Part shown: in pieces, positions 21,973 through 34,439 of the stretch
How the letters are laid out: the number at the start of each line of letters is the position of its first letter
Position numbering within the stretch: the stretch's first letter is position 1
Source: Punica granatum
Lineage: Eukaryota; Streptophyta; Magnoliopsida; Myrtales; Lythraceae
NCBI RefSeq assembly: GCF_007655135.1
Contig: NC_045132.1
Span: 21,198,354 to 21,262,353 of the forward strand
Direction of reading: 5' to 3'
Length of the DNA stretch: 64,000 nucleotides
Notes under the pieces: model-generated
Database searches by the model: none
What the model was told of the DNA's origin: nothing
What the model saw: only the letters and a program-made list of their open reading frames with translations
Position numbers and translations under genes: made by a program

Positions 21973-23682
21973 TGCTAGTTCCACGGGGTCAACGGAAGCG
22001 AAAAGGAACAGAAATTCAAAATTTCCTACCCGTGAAACTAATTCCAAGACCTACTAGAAGAATAAGAGTAAATAAAAGCGTACCTGGAATATTTAAAGTT
22101 GTCGACCGAGCGTCCCACGCGTGACGCCTCTACTGGTATCCACACCGACTTTGTCGACGAGTTTTAGAGATCGGCGGTGCTAGCGACCAATACTCGAAAG
22201 AAATACCGATGCAACACCCGAAATTTTTAGACTAATGGACCTAATTTGAATTGAACAATTCAATTCAAATTATTTATACTTTATATGCATACACATATAT
22301 GCACGCACACATATATGTCTCTGCACATATAATTATATGTGTGTGCTTTTATATATATAAAAGTATATGCATATACACACATACATGCATACATTCACAC
22401 ACACATTATATATATCAGTACATGCACACTATCCCCTTTATATAAGCAATATGGGGGGAACAAAATTGAAGTTCCCACCGATGTGGGATTAGCATTAAAT
22501 TGCTCCTCACATGACATGTGTCCATACACATGTCTATTAACATAAAAGCCATGTGTCACCGTATTAATCGTGCATTAATTTTGGTCCATTTAATCTAATA
22601 AATCGAGTCTAATTAATCGACAAATTTAATCTCATTAAATATCCGATTAATCGGTCGCACCATAAATCATCTAATCTCAATTAGACGTTTTTATTATTTC
22701 AAAATATCTCGTCAATTTAGTCGTAGTGTGTGACCTTGTAGGTTCCCAATTACGTTGATAATAATATCGAAATCTCTATTTCAATATTATAAACAGTGAG
22801 CGGCATCTAGCAATGCATCACTGTTACTCAAGTAATCGGAAAGTCAATTTCTCGACGAATCTCGTGACCTATATTACCGTGTAATATAATCCATTGTCCT
22901 CTATATCTCTATTGAGCCCAAGGCATGGTCGATGACATTCTTGTATGGCTTAATATCTCTCTTTCTTGATTTACCGGGTAAGTCTATCAAAGCAAATGAG
23001 CTCGATATCATTATATCGACTCATTTGGGTATGCATACACTTTTAGACTTAACCACCAAGTGGCCGTGAGATATCGCTCCCGTTTCGTAGGAGGGACAAA
23101 TCCTATCTTGGTCACTCACATTCTTTTCCATGCTTTGTGGCATACCCAATAACTATCTTTATAACCAGCCAGTTACGGTGGCGTTTGACAATATCAAAAT
23201 ATACGACATTACACGTAGGAATCCATGGTGATCTTAAGTCAAAGGACCATTACACTATAGTCACTTTGAGATATGCTAATGACAGTCACGTAACAACCCA
23301 TGTAGCAATCTCATGGCGGGTCAGTCCAATACACATTACTCTTAATGTATACATGTGGTGTGATTTGATATCTCCATATCCATGACCTATGAGATTTGGT
23401 CATCAATCAACACTCACACTAGTCTAACCGTATTACCGTTGTCCTAATTAACGATAATACTTTGACTATGGACATTTAGGAATAATGTTCAGTAATTATA
23501 GGATCTCACAATCAAGTCACACTTGATGCCTATTGAACCTACTATTCCAAGGACATTATTGTGTAAAATCATATTTAGCGCAATCTACACAATAACAGAT
23601 ATGCCTCGTTTTATAATGAAATAGATATCATATTACAAAACTGATTATAGATTGCCTCTAGGGCATACACCAATTCCCAACA
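21973..23682 (-). repeat. Copia 3' LTR (left in window)
   Basis: Starts TGCTAGTTCCACGG and ends CCAATTCCCAACA. Contains an alternating ATATGC/ACACAC-rich stretch near 22,270-22,430. Because the element reads on the minus strand, this is the 3' LTR. Confidence 0.94.
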
Positions 23683-23695
23683 ATCTCCCACTTGC
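23683..23695 (-). other. Copia polypurine tract
   Basis: On the minus strand AAGTGGGAGAT directly precedes the TGTTGGG start of the 3' LTR. This is the usual Copia plus-strand primer site. Confidence 0.85.
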
Positions 23696-23696
23696 A

Positions 23697-26600
23697 CTAG
23701 AGCCAATCTGGCACATGTCTTATGCCAATAGATCTAGTGTGAGCCTCGTGCTTGCGCTGCACAAGAGGTTTCGTAAGTGGATCTGCGAGATTCTCATCTG
23801 TTGGTATTCTGCATATCTTCACATCTCCTCTGTCGATGATCTCGCGAATGAGATAGAAGCGCCTGAGTATATGTTTGGATCGCTGGTGAGACCTGGGTTC
23901 CTTAGCTTGCGCAATGGCTCCATTGTTGTCACAATAGAGATCCACTGGGTCTACGATGCTAGGAACCACAGCAAGTTCTGTCACGAACTTCTTGATCCAA
24001 ACGGCCTCTTTTGCAGCGTTAGAGGCAGCAATATACTCGGCCTCTGTGGTAGAGTCAGCTAATGTCTCCTGTTTGGAACTCTTCCAACTCACAGCACCTC
24101 CATTCAGGCAGAACACATACCCTGACTGCGATCTACTGTCGTCCTTATCGGTCTGGAAGCTAGCATCGGTGTAACCTCTTACAACGAGCTCTTCTTCGCC
24201 TCCATATACCAAAAACATCTCCTTAGTCCTTTGTAAGTACTTAAGGATGTTCTTTACTGCGATCCAGTGTCTCTCACTTGGATCTGATTGGTATCGACTC
24301 GTCATACTCAAAGTATACGAGACATCGGATCGAGTGCATAACATAGCATACATGATGGATGCAATAGCCGACGCATATGGAATCCTATTCATGCGGTCCC
24401 TCTCCTCTCGAGTAGAAGGACACTGAGCCTTCGAAAGGCTTATGCCATGTAACATAGGCAGCGACCCTTTCTTAGAATCCTGCATGCTAAAGCGCCGAAG
24501 CACTTTATCTATGTATGCACTCTGACTTAAGCCAAGCAGTCTCCTCGATCTATCTCTATAGATCCTGATACCTAGCACGTAGGTAGCTTCGCCTAAGTCC
24601 TTCATAGAGAAACACCTTCCCAACCAAGTCTTTACAAACTGTAGGGAAGGAATGTCATTCCCTATCAGAAGTATGTCATCTACATATAACACCAGGAAGA
24701 TTACTATGCTCCCACTAACCTTCTTGTAAACACAGGGTTCATCTTCATTCTTAATGAAACCAAACTCTTTGATTGCATCATCAAAACGAAGATTCCAGCT
24801 CCTAAAAGCTTGCTTCAGCCCATAAATAGACCGTTGTAGCTTACAAACCTTTCCGGCACTATGTGGATCGACAAAACCCTCAGGTTGTGTCATATACACA
24901 TCCTCGAGGAGCTTCCCGTTCAGGAAAGTAGTTTTGACATCCATTTGCCAGATCTCATAATCATAATAAACTGCAATTGCAAGCAAGATTCTTATGGATT
25001 TAAGCATAGCCACCGGGGAAAAAGTTTCGTCATAGTCAACACCATGAACTTGTTTGAAACCTTTTGCCACAAGTCGGCCCTTAAAGGTAATCACATTACC
25101 GTCCATATCAGTCTTCTTCTTGAAGACCCACTTACACCCAATGGGTTTTGCCCCTTCAGGTGGATCAACCAAAGTCCATACTTGGTTAGTGTACATGGAC
25201 TCCATCTCAGATCTCATGGCCTCCAGCCATTTCTCAGAGTCAGGGCCTATTACGGCTTCCGCATAGGTTGTAGGCTCATCATTATCTATGAGCAATACGT
25301 CATTGTCTTGAGTCACGAGAAATCCATATCTCTCAGGCTCATGACGTATCCTACTAGACCTACGAGGCTCCTGTGTCACCTGTGTAGAAGATTGTGCCAC
25401 AACAACTTGTGGTACTTGTTCTGCAACATCGCCCGTCGATTGGTCAATGTCATTTTGTGGTAGAACTTCCCCAAGTTCTAATTTCCTCCCACTAGTTCCT
25501 TTGGAGAGAAACTCTTTCTCAAGGAATACCGCAGTTCAAGCGACAAACACTTTGCCCTCGATGGGATTATAGAAATGGTGTCCTCGAGTTTCCTTAGGAT
25601 ACCCCACAAAGTAACATTTGTCCGATTTAGGGCCAAGCTTATCCGAAGACAATCTCTTCACATAAGCTTCGCAACCCCATATTTTTAGAAAAGACATCTT
25701 GGGACGCTTCCCATACCACATCTCATATGGTGTCCTTTCAACTGATTTCGACGGAGCATTGTTTAATATGAGAGCAGCTGTCTGTAGAGCATATCCCCAG
25801 AAGGAGTCAGGTAAGTTTGCATGACTCATCAAAGATCGAACCATATCTAATAAAGTTCGATTCCTCCTCTCAGCTACACCATTCCACTGTGGTGTTCCAG
25901 GTGGAGTCAGTTGAGATAAAATCCCACACTGTTTAAGATAGTCAGCAAACTCATAGCTCAAATATTCACCTCCTCGATCTGATCGAAGAACTTTAATGCT
26001 CTTACCCAACTGATTCTCCATTTCATTCTTAAATTCTTTGAACTTTTCAAAGGATTCAGATTTGTGTTTCATCAAATACACATATCCAAATCTACTGAAA
26101 TCATCAGTAAATGTAATGAAGTAGAGATACCCACCTCTAGCAAGCTTGTTCACTGGTCCACATACATCAGTATGTATGAGAGCCAGATGATCACTAGCTC
26201 GCTCACCTTTTCCGGTAAAAGGGGCCTTAGTCATTTTCCCCATTAAGCAAGGTTCGCATGTCTCGATCGATTCTAAATCAAACGAGTCCAGTAATCCATC
26301 TTTATGGAGTCTAGAGATGCGATTCTCGCTAATATGGCCTAAACGACAATGCCAGAGGTAAGTCGGGTTCGAATCATTAGATTTGAGCCGTTTGGTTTCC
26401 ACATTATAAATAGGCGTATCTAGATCAAGAACATACAGACCATTACTTAAATGTGCACTGCCATAATATACATCATTCATGTACATAGAACAACACTTGT
26501 TCTTGATAGTGAAACAAAATCCCTTCTTGTCCAAACAAGAAACAGATATTATGTTTCTACTAATAGCAGGTACATAATAACAGTCGTTAAGATCTAATAC

Positions 26601-27665
26601 TAGCCCAGTAGGCAAAACTAAGTGATAAGTCCCTACAGTTAATGTAGCAACTCTTGCTCCATTTCCAACTCGTAGGTCCACCTCGCCCTTTGCCATCGAT
26701 CTACTGTTCTTTAGGTCCTGCATATTTCCACAAATATGAGCACCACACCCGGTATCTAATACCCAAGATGTAGAAGTAGTAGATACATTGATCTCTATAA
26801 CATGGATACCTGAAGTAGAAGTCTCACTACCCTTCTTCTTCTTCTTCAACTCCTCTAGGTATACCTTACAATTCCGCTTCCAATGTCCAGTGTTGCCACA
26901 ATGGAAGCAGTAATCATTCTTTGCCACCTTGGCTTTAGGCTTCAACGCACCCAAGTCATACTTGGATGCACCTTTAGCCCTCTGGCCTTTACTCTTGCCC
27001 TTGCCCTTTCTTTTGGTCCCCTGGACCATTAGAACAGATGTCCCCTTACTGATATCATGCTCAGCTGTTCTCAACATGTTAAGCAGTTCAGGCAATGGTT
27101 TATTGTAGTCATTCATATTATAGCTCATGATGAACTGACTATAACTGCTGGGCAGCGACTGTAGGACTAAATCTGTGGCCAACTCTTGACCCAGAGGAAA
27201 TCCCAGTCTTCCCAGAGTCTCGACGTACCCAATCATCTTGAGTACATGAAGACCCACCGGGCTACCCTCAGTCAACCTTGCCTGAAAAAGTGCTTTAGAG
27301 ATCTCGAATCTCTCATGTCGAGCCTACTCTTGATAGAGCTGCCTGAGATGCACGATCATATCGTACGCCTTCATGTTCTCATGTTGCTTCTAAAGCTCCG
27401 AGTCCATGGTGACTAACATGAGACATCCGACGTTTACGGCATCATCATGATGCTTACTATAAGCATCTTTCTCAGCTTGGGGGGCATTGTCAGGTGGTGG
27501 CGCAAGAAGAGGTTGCTCTAAGACATATAGTTTCTTTTCTTGGGTGAGAACAATTCTCAAGTTTCGATACCAACCAAGGAAATTATTCCCTGACAGTTTG
27601 TCCTTATCAAGGACGGATCGCAAACAGAAAGTACTAGAGGTGCTCCCTGCCATGGTAACTACCAC
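23697..27665 (-). pseudogene. Copia Gag-Pol polyprotein with three in-frame stops
   Basis: One frame of about 1,323 codons covers the whole polyprotein but holds three internal stops: TAG at 27392-27390, TAG at 27326-27324 and TGA at 25538-25536. No frameshift is needed. Seen domains in order: Gag N-terminus (27,665-27,390), CCHC zinc knuckle (CFHCGNTGHWKRNC, near 26,909-26,868), aspartic protease (WVLDTGCGAH, near 26,760), GAG-pre-integrase and integrase (CRLGH; HTDVCGPV; VAERRNRT), reverse transcriptase (YVDDILL, near 24,680) and RNase H ending with the SKHI block. The two TAG codons stand where a Gln codon (CAG) and the TGA where an Arg codon (CGA) would be expected, single C-to-T changes. 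The copy is therefore dead unless read through, although each segment is otherwise well preserved. Confidence 0.92.
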
Positions 27666-28342
27666 AAAAAATATGCAAAATAAGTATTATGACACTACAA
27701 TATTTAATGAGGACTCTATTAAATATTGCTCCCACTATTTATATCAAATCAATGACCCTGAACATTGATTCAGAGAATATCATTCTCATAGTACTTTAAG
27801 ATCCATATCTCACCAAGCTCTGAGTCAGCGAGGGCTGATTCACCCAAAACTGGCTATTTAGGTAGGGAACTCACTTTCCCAATTGCATCACATGCAACTC
27901 TTGATTAGTTGGGTGAATAACTCCTTTATTCAAATCTATCTTGTAGATCGATGCCCAACTACATGCCTCTGAACTCCTAATCCTATTAGGCTTGCTCAGT
28001 TAAGTTCGACCCACTGGTAAACACCACATCTTACTAGGATAAATGAGGGCATCATGCGAAGGCAAGGTCTACACACTCATCGATCTTGGTCTTGACGAGC
28101 GTTACATGGTGGAAGGATATGGACTTAATATTTTGAGGGATTTTATTAACATTTAATCGATCTCACCATACACTATTATGTAACAATTACATAATAGTCC
28201 AAACGCATAACTATTATACTAACACAACTAGGACATTGTCCATGTCTAACTGTCATGCACCGCAAATATCAAACATAATCACACGAGTACCAAGCATAAA
28301 ATCATATTTTATGCTATTATCTACTCAGATTCTAACTAGCTA

Positions 28343-28355
28343 GGCTCTGATACCA
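28343..28355 (-). other. Copia primer-binding site (tRNA-iMet)
   Basis: TGGTATCAGAGCC on the minus strand, two bases inside the 5' LTR, matches the complement of the 3' end of initiator tRNA-Met, the common primer of plant Copia elements. Confidence 0.92.
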
Positions 28356-28357
28356 AT

Positions 28358-30067
28358 TGCTAGTTCCACGGGGTCAACGGAAGCGAAAAGGAACAGAAAT
28401 TCAAAATTTCCTACCCGTGAAACTAATTCCAAGACCTACTAGAAGAATAAGAGTAAATAAAAGCGTACCTGGAATATTTAAAGTTGTCGACCGAGCGTCC
28501 CACGCGTGACGCCTCTACTGGTATCCACACCGACTTTGTCGACGAGTTTTCGAGATCGGCGGTGCTAGCGACCAATACTCGAAAGAAATACCGATGCAAC
28601 ACCCGAAATTTTTAGACTAATGGACCTAATTTGAATTGAACAATTCAATTCAAATTATTTATACTTTATATGCATACACATATATGCACGCACACATATA
28701 TGTCTCTGCACATATAATTATATGTGTGTGCTTTTATATATATAAAAGTATATGCATATACACACATACATGCATACATTCACACACACATTATATATAT
28801 CAGTACATGCACACTATCCCCTTTATATAAGCAATATAGGGGGAACAAAATTGAAGTTCCCACCGATGTGGGATTAGCATTAAATTGCTCCTCACATGAC
28901 ATGTGTCCATACACATGTCTATTAACATAAAAGCCATGTGTCACCGTATTAATCGTGCATCAATTTTGGTCCATTTAATCTAATAAATCGAGTCTAATTA
29001 ATCGACAAATTTAATCTCATTAAATATCCGATTAATCGGTCGCACCATAAATCATCTAATCTCAATTAGACGTTTTTATTATTTCAAAATATCTCGTCAA
29101 TTTAGTCGTAGTGTGTGACCCTGTAGGTTCCCAATTACGTTGATAATAATATCGAAATCTCTATTTCAATATTATAAACAGTGAGCGGCATCTAGCAATG
29201 CATCACTGTTACTCAAGTAATCGGAAAGTCAATTTCTCGACGAACCTCGTGACCTATATTACCGTGTAATATAATCCATTGTTCTCTATATCTCTATTGA
29301 GCCCAAGGCATGGTCGATGACATCCTTGTATGGCTTAATATCTCTCTTTCTTGATTTACCGGGTAAGTCTATCAGAGCAAATGAGCTCGATATCATTATA
29401 TCGACTCATTTGGGTATGCATACACTTTTAGACTTAACCACCAAGTGGCCGTGAGATATCGCTCCCGTTTCGTAGGAGGGACAAATCCTATCTTGGTCAC
29501 TCACATTCTTTTCCATGCTTTGTGGCATACCCAATAACTATCTTTATAACCAGCCAGTTACGGTGGCGTTTGACAGTATCAAAATATACGACATTACATG
29601 TAGGAATCCATGGTGACCTCAAGTCAAAGGACCATTACACTATAGTCACTTTGAGATATGCTAATGACAGTCACGTAACAACCCATGTAGCAATCTCATG
29701 GCGGGTCAGTCCAATACACATTACTCTTAATGTATACATGTGGTGTGATTTGATATCTCCATATCCATGACCTATGAGATTTGGTCATCAATCAACACTC
29801 ACACTAGTCTAACCGTATTACCGTTGTCCTAATTAACGATAATACTTTGACTATGGACATTTAGGAATAATGTTCAGTAATTATAGGATCTCACAATCAA
29901 GTCACACTTGATGCCTATTGAACCTACTATTCCAAGGACATTATTGTGTAAAATCATATTTAGCGCAATCTACACAATAACAGATATGCCTCGTTTTATA
30001 ATGAAATAGATATCATATTACAAAACTGATTATAGATTGCCTCTAGGGCATACACCAATTCCCAACA
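28358..30067 (-). repeat. Copia 5' LTR (right in window)
   Basis: Same length and ends as the left LTR, with about 12 single-base differences. It holds the promoter for the minus-strand polyprotein. Confidence 0.94.
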
Positions 30068-30072
30068 GCTTA
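30068..30072. repeat. Target-site duplication GCTTA, right
   Basis: Direct copy of 21968-21972, immediately after the right LTR. Confidence 0.93.
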
Positions 30073-30590
30073 GCACCTGATACCCGTTCGAGAAACAATA
30101 GGGCGCCGATTGACAGAATGTCGAGATTAAGGAAAATTTCCATTAGGTCCCACTCACAACGAAGCAAGCCTTTGTTTCCTTTCTTTATGTTCCCACATGT
30201 TTGCCTCGTAATGATTAATGATTTTGATGAAGTCTAATGTTTTGTCTTTTTATTTTTTTCTAATCGAATTAATTTTTTGTCTTAGCATCCGGTGAGCTAA
30301 TGTTTTTAAGTTTATATTATTTTCCTTGTTTAATTTCTTCTAATCAACAGCAAGATTAAAGATTCCCCTAAGGAAATAATGATCCATCCATCCATCCATT
30401 GCAACTAACAAAGAATAAAATTATCATTTTAATGATCTGATCAAACTCTTCAGGTTTTTACAATTCACAGAATATATTCAACCAAAAATCAATCCACGCC
30501 TATTTCCTCTCTATTTCCCCTCATCATCTATCTTTCTTAAACAGGAAAAAGAAACATAACAATCAAGACCAGAAACCTGAGCTTTACCAT

Positions 30591-30963
30591 AACAGAAACA
30601 TTTTTTTCGACAGAATGACATACGTATCCACTGTTCTGCATTGCTAAACAACAGAAACATTTTTTTTCGACAGAATGACATACGTATCCACTGTTCTGCA
30701 TTGCTAAACAACAAAAACCTTTATTTTTCGACAAAATAACAAACATATCCACTGTTATGTATTGCCAAGCAACATAAACATTTTCTTTCGACAAAATAAC
30801 AAAATATTCACTGTTTTGAATTGCCAAACAACAAAAACCTTTTTTTTGACAGAATGACATACATATCCACTGTTTTGACATACGTATCCACTGTTCTGCA
30901 TTGCTAAACAACAGAAACCTTTTTTTTCGACAGAATAACAAACATAACCACTGTTCTGCATTG
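30591..30963 (-). repeat. Minisatellite of ~60-base units in the MULE
   Basis: About six units of the form CAGAAACATTTTTTTTCGAC, AGAATGACATACGTATCCAC, TGTTCTGCATTGCTAAACAA. The first two units are nearly identical; the others are diverged, and one is partial. On the minus strand the units leave a long open frame repeating QNSGYVCHSVEKK, but this looks like a by-product of the repeat. It lies downstream of the transposase gene. Confidence 0.88.
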
Positions 30964-31662
30964 ACATAGACATATTGCATTTTCCAAAAGAATACATCAA
31001 CATATCCATTGTTCTGTAAATCACAAAAATAAATGACACACATTCCATCAGACACGTTTTTGCAGTCCTTTCTTTTTGCTCCCCTCTGACTTTTTCTGGG
31101 TCAGTTTCTTTCGTGCTTGGGCTTCAAGTTGGTTGGCTGTCACTGTCTGTCTAGACATATCAGCTTCCCTAGCCACGATTAATTCGCCTACACTTCCAGG
31201 CTGCACTTACACATAAATATATTATACAGATATTTGTTTATAAATAATTGGTAAAATTAAGCAGAGTATGGTAAAATTACAACAATTCACTCACATTCAT
31301 TACAATGTATTCTCTATTATCGAAATGCCTTGTTTGAGCAACTGATGACTGAGTTGAGGCAGCATGGTCTTCATCTGTAGTTCTTGATTGTGTTTCGGGT
31401 CTCCCCGCATGCCTTTTTTGTCCCTACATTGATAAATAGAATGATACAAGGAATTATATATATGATCTCTAGAATGTAATACCATACTTAAATTTCGAAC
31501 AACAGAGCTTTGAACTTCGTTGGGTTGGCATTTGTTGCACTGTAGGAATAGGGCCTACAGATCGACATACAGCCTGATAACAAAAAATTAACACAGACAA
31601 ATAAATAATTCCAACCTTGAAATGAACTTGCAGAAATTACGAAATCCATCAATTCGTTAAAG

Positions 31663-34405
31663 TTAAAATGAGTTTACCGGTTCAGTGTTGTCATTGGCCC
31701 TTAGATTACACCTCCTCCTATTATGCCCAGGCTGCCTACATAGGCTGCACGTATTAGCTGTACCTTTACGAGACATTTGCTCAACCCCATCGTTTCCAAT
31801 GGTAGTCTCCAACACTGTCTTTTTTCTCAGTTTCTTGGGTCTGCCTTTCTTCTTCTTCAAGATAGGTGGTATTGGTGGTTCATGCATGTTAATTCGATCC
31901 CAAAACTTGGGGTCCCTCACAGGCTCCATCACCTTTCCATAAGCTTCTAAAAACATTTCCTTCTTGTAGAAGCTATGAACAAATTCACTTGGATCTACAC
32001 CCTTATGTAATAAGGCACAGACAGCATGACAACAAGGAATTCCAGAAAGTTGCCATGCCCTACAATCACATGATTTATTCTTGATGTCAACCACAAACTT
32101 GGTGCCCCAAGCTTCGATCTCATAACCATTTTCACCATTCCAAATAACATGACAATACCTACTCAGTTTCAGATTTTCTTGCAATTTCTTTTCAATTCTA
32201 GGACCAAAATCTTTCATCCATTTCTCACAGTTTGCTCTCTGAGTTGGGATCCTTTCCATCACCAACTTCCTAATGTCCTCTAACATCGAATAAATAGATT
32301 TACACCTTGCTTCGAGTATTCTCCCATTGAAAGCTTCACACAGATTATTATCAACAATGTCACACTTAACCATGGGATTAAAGAAAGCCTTACACCAGTG
32401 CTTGGGATTTGGTCTTTCCAGCAAGTCCTCATATGCTTGGGGTGACATTTTATGGAGTAACTCCATATTTTCTTTGAAATCGACTTCAGTGGTTGATTTA
32501 GCAATGTTCCAGAATTGCCTTTGTATCTTTGGCCCCTTGTGACTTCCACCCCAATTAGCATAAATGTGCCTTGCACACATTCTATGCTCTGCATGAGGAA
32601 ACAACTTAGCTACCGCTTGTACCAACCCCTACATAAAAATTTTTGAAAAATTAGCACTTTTAAAAATTAACATGAGGGGAATAATTAAGCAGTATATATA
32701 TTATTTGCATTACCTTTTGTTGATCAGATATGATTGACCAACCCAAGCCATCAGTTATGTTTAAGTCATCCTTAAGCTGACTCAAAAACCAAGACCATGT
32801 ATCTCTACTCTCAACTTGAACTACTGCCCAAGCAATGGAAAACATTTGATTGTTCGCATCCCTACCAATGGCAACAAGCAGTTCACCCTTAACCACTGTC
32901 TTCAGGAAACAACCATCAACACCAATTATTTGCCTGCACCCCTTTACAAATCCCGTCTTTAAAGCATCAAAGCAGACATAAAATCTATCAAATATAGGTG
33001 GCTCAGCTGGTATTGGCCTTTCAACCTTCATACTAACAGAGGAATCCCTATTCGCTCTCTTCAACTCATCTGCATAAAACCACATCAATGCATACTCTGC
33101 TTTACTATCACCAACCAACAAATCATAGACCTTTTCCTTTGCCCTCCTACACTGGGATCTACATACCTCCACACCTAGCTGCTCCTTCACCAGCTTTTTG
33201 AATTCATTTAGCTTGATTGATGGAAGAGATCTGATTGTGCCCATGTAATGTCTAGCCAACCATTGGCTATTCACTCTATTATTCTTGTATGTGATATTGC
33301 AAGTGTGATTGTCAAACATTTTCCTCACCTGATAAGCACCAAGATTCTTCATGAATTTAGCAACTATCTTCCAATGACAGCTACTCTCTTTACACCTCAC
33401 TCTTATATACTCTTTGCAATTTTTTTTGAAGTATACATTCCTTTGGGTCTTCACAGAAGCTAAGCAAATTGCATCCTTGAACTGTTTTCTATCTTCAAAC
33501 AGTTGACCTATGGTAAAAGTTGGCAACTCACAAGCTGGTTCATATTGAGGGAATGTACCTAACTTTCTGAAGTAACTTCTCGGTTGCTTTTCTCTCACTG
33601 TGTTTTCATCCCCAAACTTTGAACTTGATTCACCAGAGTTAATGCTACAAGCTTCATTAGAAGATGGATAATCAGTTAAGTATCCTTCATCTCTTGTATC
33701 AACAGAAACAATAGCGCCCTCTTTCTCTTTGCCCTTGTTGTCTTGCTTATCTTGTCTTGCTTCCCTTATAATGGTCTGTACATCCTTCTGTAGACTCAAA
33801 CTCTTCAACTTTTCTGCTCTCTTTGCCTTCGTAATTTGAACTTGGGATCTGATGTCTTGGAGCTCAGGATCATCTTCTTCACTTAGATCTGCAGGCACAT
33901 CCCCGAAAGCAAAATCACTCTCACTCTCACTACTGTTCTCTTCACTTTCTTCTGCAACTCGATCTACAACATCATCAACTCCCTTCCTTCCTAAAGAACC
34001 TCCCTCAGTAGCCTCATCACCTTCCTCAGTAGCCACCTTATGTTGTTGAAATGCTTTAGGGTTAGGGTTAGGGTCGGTTTTGTGTTTCACATACAGTTGG
34101 CAATGTTTGTGCTCTAATAGCTGTCCTATGAGTTGAATGACAGAACTGTCCCTATAAACCTCAAATAATCCATCTTTTAACCCCTTCCCATGGACCCGAC
34201 ACAAGACCACCTCTACATTACCTTTGTACCCCATCTTTTCTAATTCTTTCACCATATGAGTAATTGATACTTTGTCTGGGTCAATATCCCAACGCAATAT
34301 CTCACCCCCACTAAACAACAATTCTCCTCCTTCTTCCTTAAAGGACCCGCCATGGTGTATTTCAAGAGTGTATCCATGATAGTTCAAGTTGTGAAAGTCA
34401 TCCAT
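31663..34405 (-). CDS. MuDR-type transposase (MULE transposase)
   Basis: Two exons are firm: 34405-32714 and 32628-31663, phase 0, 885 residues. I start at the second-block Met (MDDFHNLNYHG), because GTTGTAG just before it looks like an acceptor of a leader intron. Domains: N-terminal PB1-like domain (about 1-108), acidic linker, MuDR DNA-binding region with CKESSCHWK and HTC (about 335-370), the catalytic core with D497 (VDGCFL), D561 (SDQQ) and probable E662 (NNLCEAFN), a SWIM zinc finger (CDCRAWQL...CCH, near 751-765), a KKKGRPKK basic motif, and a zinc knuckle (CSLCRQPGHNRRRC, 858-871). It cuts and pastes the element via its terminal repeats. No stop or frameshift is seen. The real 3' end may be different: a donor at 31678 and coding-like pieces down to a stop at 31050-31048 suggest extra exons. 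Confidence 0.9.
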
Positions 34406-34439
34406 TCTACAACACCAATGTAATAGAACAAGCATCACA

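Larger units (their letters stand above)
21973..30067 (-). mobile_element. Copia LTR retrotransposon nested in the MULE
   Basis: Two LTRs of exactly 1,710 bases (21973-23682 and 28358-30067), each TG...CA, flank an internal region with Copia gene order (gag, protease, integrase, reverse transcriptase, RNase H) on the minus strand. A tRNA-Met primer site, a polypurine tract and a GCTTA target duplication are all present. The LTRs differ at about 12 positions by eye, 11 of them transitions and no indels, so the insertion is recent. The coding frame is broken by three stop codons, so this copy cannot make a full polyprotein. It lies between the two MULE genes and interrupts neither. Confidence 0.95.

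Noticed and set aside
22251..22545. Small open frames duplicated at 28,636-28,930
   Set aside because: They lie in the LTRs and consist of ATATGC/ACAC low-complexity sequence.
30591..30963. Array of similar units as a CRISPR
   Set aside because: Units are contiguous and diverged with no unique spacers, and the DNA is a plant nuclear genome.
30537..31055. 172-codon minus-strand open frame with repeated peptide
   Set aside because: It is the translation of the minisatellite; unit length divisible by three keeps it open by chance.
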